64,000 nt of DNA from Lineus longissimus (Eukaryota; Nemertea; Pilidiophora; Heteronemertea; Lineidae). How positions within the stretch are numbered: position 1 is the stretch's first letter; every line of letters starts with the position of its first letter. A program made the position numbers and the translations under genes. Below, in pieces: positions 63,801 to 64,000 of the stretch. The stretch lies in NCBI RefSeq assembly GCF_910592395.1, contig NC_088315.1, positions 18,147,808 to 18,211,807 of the forward strand, written 5' to 3'. Below the pieces are notes generated by a model. It was not told where the DNA came from, did no database searches, and worked only from the letters and a program-made list of their open reading frames with translations.

Positions 63801-64000
63801 CATGATGTCATGTTTTGCTTGTCACATTTTACATGTACTTTCCTTGGTGATTTAGGCTGGGTTCATGATGTCACATGTCCATGAGGTCATGTTTCATAAG
63901 GCAGGGTTTTGATAGGATTTGCATTGTCATATGTCATGTTTGATGTGTCACCTGGAAAACATGACATGACTTGTCATAAGGGTTCAAAGTGACCCTTTCA

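Overview
This is a eukaryotic, animal nuclear window. Genes are split by long AT-rich introns with GT..AG boundaries, and the non-coding DNA is full of short inverted-repeat transposons (MITEs), tRNA-derived SINEs and minisatellites. The gene content and repeat style suggest a marine bilaterian invertebrate, possibly a lophotrochozoan or an invertebrate deuterostome. The species cannot be read from the sequence.

Three protein-coding genes are supported. (1) Positions 1914-43932, plus strand: the C-terminal two thirds of a liprin-beta gene (PPFIBP family). Sixteen exons join in frame to 685 visible residues: end of the coiled coil, serine/proline-rich linker, conserved SAPNLA and TAGPRLGW motifs, three SAM domains, and a short tail ending S-D-V. 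The 5' exons lie left of the window. (2) Positions 52837-61114, minus strand: a complete ten-exon DH-PH RhoGEF of 932 residues, most like ARHGEF39/FGD-type exchange factors, with a very long C-terminal tail. (3) Positions 62359 onward, plus strand: the first two coding exons of a tetraspanin, cut by the right edge. Genes 1 and 2 converge on about 7 kb of repeat-rich intergenic DNA. Genes 2 and 3 diverge from about 1.2 kb of shared upstream DNA.

Layout: 1-43.9 kb is liprin-beta, whose introns carry a 55-bp minisatellite (3.8-4.8 kb), a 45-bp array (8.8-10.1 kb), an 11-bp CpG-rich array (12.9-14.3 kb), a 28-bp array (21.4-21.9 kb), a ~162-bp array (31-32.2 kb) and two near-identical 3.4-kb mobile elements (24.3-27.7 and 39.6-43.0 kb). 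43.9-52.3 kb is the liprin-beta 3' UTR and intergenic repeats. 52.3-61.1 kb is the RhoGEF. 61.1-62.4 kb is the divergent promoter region. 62.4-64 kb is the tetraspanin start and a 75-bp intronic minisatellite.

The most notable observations are: a possible two-exon 77-codon mini-gene, with splice sites and poly(A) signal, carried identically inside both 3.4-kb elements; a three-level nest of transposons in those elements, including a PIF/Harbinger transposase remnant; the 11-bp array being an expansion inside a TIR element that has short relatives elsewhere in the window; MITEs lying within about 10-40 nt of exon edges much more often than their number suggests; an in-frame 18-nt microexon candidate between SAM2 and SAM3 of liprin-beta; and an intronic array of eight strong splice-donor-like sites on both strands.
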